Source: Prevotella sp. (GTDB taxonomy: Bacteria > Bacteroidota > Bacteroidia > Bacteroidales > Bacteroidaceae). From it: a stretch of DNA of 48,804 nt. The stretch is taken from NCBI GenBank assembly GCA_016286995.1, contig JAEEVA010000021.1, positions 1 through 48,804 on the forward strand, in the 5' to 3' direction. The position numbers were made by a program, and so were the translations under genes. Within the stretch, counting starts at the first letter, position 1, and each line of letters begins with the position of its first letter. The notes below the pieces were generated by a model. That model ran no database searches, was not told the DNA's origin, and saw nothing but the letters and a program-made list of their open reading frames with translations. Positions 46,488 to 48,804 of this stretch are shown here, piece by piece.

Positions 46488-47966
46488 GATTATATTCGCC
46501 AAGATTGGTCCTACGGCATCAGAGATGACGTTGCTTGCCCAGAGAGGGAACAGGCCGAGACCAGCGACACATGCAATGAGGCAGATGACGGCGACACGCT
46601 CGTCCCAAGTAGCATCGGTGAGCTCAAGGTAGTGCTTGTTCTTCACCTCGCCATACAGGATCTTACCAACAACACGCAGGATGTAGACTGCCGTGACGAC
46701 AATCGACGTACATGCGATGATGGTGGCGACACGATGGAAGGTGTCAGCATTCTCGAACGAACCCACAAAGATGGTCATCTCAGCAATGAAGCCCGAGAAG
46801 CCCGGCAGACCGAGGTTGGCCAGACCAGCCACGACATAACCCACGGCGAGGAACGGCATAATCTTCATCAAGCCATCCAAGTAGCGGATGTCACGAGTGT
46901 GCGTACGACCGTAGATCATACCGATGAGGGCAAAGAAGAGGGCCGTCATCAAACCGTGAGAGAGCATCTGCAGGATAGCACCGGTGCAAGAGGTCTTGGT
47001 CATCATCAACAGAGCGAAGAGCACCAGACCACAGTGTGATACCGATGAGTACGCATTGATGTACTTCAGGTCGGTCTGTACGCAAGCCGAGAAGGCACCA
47101 TAAACCACTGAGATGGTGGTGAGAATCAGGAAGATCCACGCCAGCTCATTGGCTGCATCGGGCAACAGGTACATTGCCACGCGGAAGCAGCCGTAGCCTC
47201 CCAACTTCATCAGCACGCCGGCGTGAAGCATTGACACAGCCGTGGGGGCTGAAGCATGACCGTCGGGTGACCATGTGTGGAAGGGGAACAGCGCGCCCAG
47301 CACACCGAAACCGATGAAAATGAAGGGGAAGAACATCTTCTGGATGTCAACAGGGATGTTGTGCATAGCAGCAATCTCGTTGACGTTCATCGTGGTAGCA
47401 CCGCTGAAGTAGTAGATGCCCAACAGGCCGATAATCAGCAGGGCAGAACCTCCCATCAGCATCAGCGTCAGCTTCATGGCAGCATACTCTTTGTTGCCAG
47501 AGCCCCAGACACCAATCAGCAGGTACATGGGAATCAGGGCTACCTCGTAGAACATAAACATGGTGAACATATCGGTGCAGATGAAGAAGCCGTAAACACC
47601 CGTAGAAAGAAGGGTGAACCAAAGGAAATATTCCTTGGTGAGTGGCTTCAGCTGCCAAGAGGCAAAGGTACCAGTGAACACGATGATGCTCGACAGGAGC
47701 AGCATCACGACAGAGATACCGTCGACACCAACACTGTAGGCAATATTAAGCGGCTTGAACCAAGGCGTAGAAGCCGTCAACAGCATCACATCAGTATTAC
47801 CTGCTGCACGCTGCTGAACAAAGTAGATGGTCAGCCATACGGACAGGGCCAGCAAGCATGAAGCACCAGCCACCATCACGCCACGCACCTGATTGAGGCT
47901 CTTGGCCAGCCAAAGGCCGAAAAGCATCAGGGCGGGGATTACTACGAATAATGTTAATATACTCAT
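46485..47966 (-). CDS. nuoM: NADH-quinone oxidoreductase subunit M
   Basis: 493 residues, ~14 membrane helices. Family motifs: VDGISVVMLLLSSIIVFTG, FMFYEVALIPMYLLIGVWG (conserved glutamate), GALFPFHTWSPDGHASAPTA, SVSHCGLVLFALLM (conserved His) and LGLPGFSGFIAEMTIFVG. Proton-pumping subunit of complex I. The start is preceded by an 8-bp repeat tract that reaches the nuoL stop. Confidence 0.97.
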   Translation of the reverse strand: MSILTLFVVIPALMLFGLWLAKSLNQVRGVMVAGASCLLALSVWLTIYFVQQRAAGNTDVMLLTASTPWFKPLNIAYSVGVDGISVVMLLLSSIIVFTGTFASWQLKPLTKEYFLWFTLLSTGVYGFFICTDMFTMFMFYEVALIPMYLLIGVWGSGNKEYAAMKLTLMLMGGSALLIIGLLGIYYFSGATTMNVNEIAAMHNIPVDIQKMFFPFIFIGFGVLGALFPFHTWSPDGHASAPTAVSMLHAGVLMKLGGYGCFRVAMYLLPDAANELAWIFLILTTISVVYGAFSACVQTDLKYINAYSSVSHCGLVLFALLMMTKTSCTGAILQMLSHGLMTALFFALIGMIYGRTHTRDIRYLDGLMKIMPFLAVGYVVAGLANLGLPGFSGFIAEMTIFVGSFENADTFHRVATIIACTSIVVTAVYILRVVGKILYGEVKNKHYLELTDATWDERVAVICLIACVAGLGLFPLWASNVISDAVGPILANII

Positions 47967-47969
47967 TTT

Positions 47970-48007
47970 CGTTATTACGTTATATCGTTATTACGTTATT
48001 ACGATTA
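47970..48007. repeat. 8-bp repeat tract forming the nuoL-nuoM gap
   Basis: CGTTATTA, CGTTATAT, CGTTATTA, CGTTATTA, CGATTA: four and a half 8-mers. It starts 3 nt upstream of the nuoM ATG and includes the nuoL stop codon (48005-48007). Confidence 0.9.
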
Positions 48008-48804
48008 AATTGCAAGCAATATGAGCGTCAGAGCCACCGTTCCAGTCAGGAACCAGACAGCATACTGACGGACATCGCCACTCTGCCAGGGACGCAAAGA
48101 CTCACCAGCCTCGTTGGCACTCCAGGCCATGAAGTTGAACGTGCCGTCAACAACGTGGCGGTCGAACCAGGCCACAGGCTTAGAGATGCAGCGGAAGATG
48201 ATGCGATGCGTGACATACTGCCAGATTTCGTCCTGATAGAAACGCTTGTAGGCTGCACGGTGCAGCTTCGGGAACGTCTTGTACAGGCGGTCGGCAATAG
48301 GCTGGCTCTCACCTTTATAGATATAGGTGGCGAGACAGATGCTCAGGATGGCAATAATCGTAGACGTAGCAGCAATCTGCGTGTTGAAGTGGATGGTGTA
48401 ATTGGTACCCTCAGCGTTGACAAACTGACCGAAGCTGCCACCCCACCCTGCAAAACCGGCGATAGTAGAGTAGATACCTACGCCCATCGTAATGACACAG
48501 AGTACAATGAGAGGAATGGTCATCGTAGCAGGAGCCTCGTGCGGCGTGTGGTGCTCGTGGGCTTCCTTGTTCTCTGTTCCCCAGAAAATACCATAGTACA
48601 GACGGAACATGTAGAAGGCGGTCATGGCGGCAATACCCGTCATAATCCAACCGACTACAGGACTGTAGGCAAAGCAGGCGGTGATAATCTCATCCTTCGA
48701 GCTGAAACCTGAGAAGAACGGAATACCTGCAATAGCGAAACAGCTGATGAGGAAGGTGATGTTGGTAATCGGCATATACATGCGCAGACCACCCATCATA
48801 GCCA
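48005..48804 (-). CDS. nuoL: NADH-quinone oxidoreductase subunit L, 3' part
   Basis: The last ~266 residues of NuoL; the 5' part lies beyond the window and the frame is open to its edge. It contains MGGLRMYMPITNITFLISCF, AIAGIPFFSGFSSKDEII, FYMFRLYYGIFWG and then the long C-terminal section with AWFDRHVVDGTFNFMAWSA and a final helix. The His-rich loop EAHEHHTPHEAP is characteristic of many NuoL proteins. Proton-pumping subunit of complex I. Confidence 0.97.
   Translation of the reverse strand, partial: AMMGGLRMYMPITNITFLISCFAIAGIPFFSGFSSKDEIITACFAYSPVVGWIMTGIAAMTAFYMFRLYYGIFWGTENKEAHEHHTPHEAPATMTIPLIVLCVITMGVGIYSTIAGFAGWGGSFGQFVNAEGTNYTIHFNTQIAATSTIIAILSICLATYIYKGESQPIADRLYKTFPKLHRAAYKRFYQDEIWQYVTHRIIFRCISKPVAWFDRHVVDGTFNFMAWSANEAGESLRPWQSGDVRQYAVWFLTGTVALTLILLAI

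Overview
The window reads as chromosomal DNA of a Bacteroidales bacterium, most likely a gut or rumen member of the Prevotellaceae. The evidence is mixed. Several starts are preceded by the Bacteroidetes -33/-7 promoter (TTTG, 19-21 nt, TAnnTTTG). A large secreted protein ends in a type IX secretion sorting tail and a PorD-like gene is present. A complete Bat (aerotolerance) operon and Bacteroidales-style nuoL-M-N genes are present. Shine-Dalgarno sequences are largely absent. No tRNA, rRNA, CRISPR array, transposase or phage gene was found.

Layout. 1-9.9 kb (+): 3' part of carB, two glycosyltransferase-like genes, class III fructose-bisphosphatase, a short HPPK-like gene, and two tandem long-chain acyl-CoA synthetases. 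9.9-15.6 kb: a YycJ-type metallo-hydrolase (-), a small lipoprotein (+) whose 3' end overlaps a TamL-like outer-membrane lipoprotein (-), and a TonB-dependent receptor (+). 15.7-24 kb: pgk, porD-like, recN, a degenerate protease with TPRs (+), dnaB (-) and ansA (+). 24.3-29.7 kb (-): two secreted cohesin/dockerin-type proteins (one a 1.1 kb-residue BspA-like LRR protein), a structured leader or small RNA, and a 65-residue unknown protein. 29.7-30.1 kb: intergenic repeats. 30.1-39.4 kb (-): moxR, DUF58, a BatD-like membrane protein, batA, batB, batC, a batD-batE fusion and a PAP2 phosphatase. 39.6-42.9 kb (+): LolA-like protein, GH127-type beta-L-arabinofuranosidase, zinc-ribbon protein. 43-48.8 kb (-): DHH phosphoesterase, sugar nucleotidyltransferase, nuoN, nuoM and the 3' part of nuoL.

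The most unusual content is a pervasive layer of short tandem repeats that ordinary gene annotation does not describe. (1) Tracts of 4-6 copies of a 7-bp unit (occasionally 5, 8 or 10 bp), with a different sequence at each site, fill the gaps between co-directional genes just 5' of start codons (recN, batA, batB, DUF58, nuoN, nuoM) or sit just upstream of the -7 promoter box (pgk, dnaB, ansA, lolA). (2) The same repeat families occur in frame inside genes: twice in the TonB receptor, in RecN, in the LRR protein's sorting tail, and in the hydrophobic cores of three Bat signal sequences. A 7-bp unit without stops is open in all three frames of one strand, which may explain why genes tolerate them. 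(3) A second repeat class has an exact 22-bp period: a 9-unit GC-rich array at 24.0-24.2 kb, two AT-rich arrays 24 kb apart in opposite orientation, and an inverted array at 29.9-30.0 kb. These observations were made by eye. Their function is inference.
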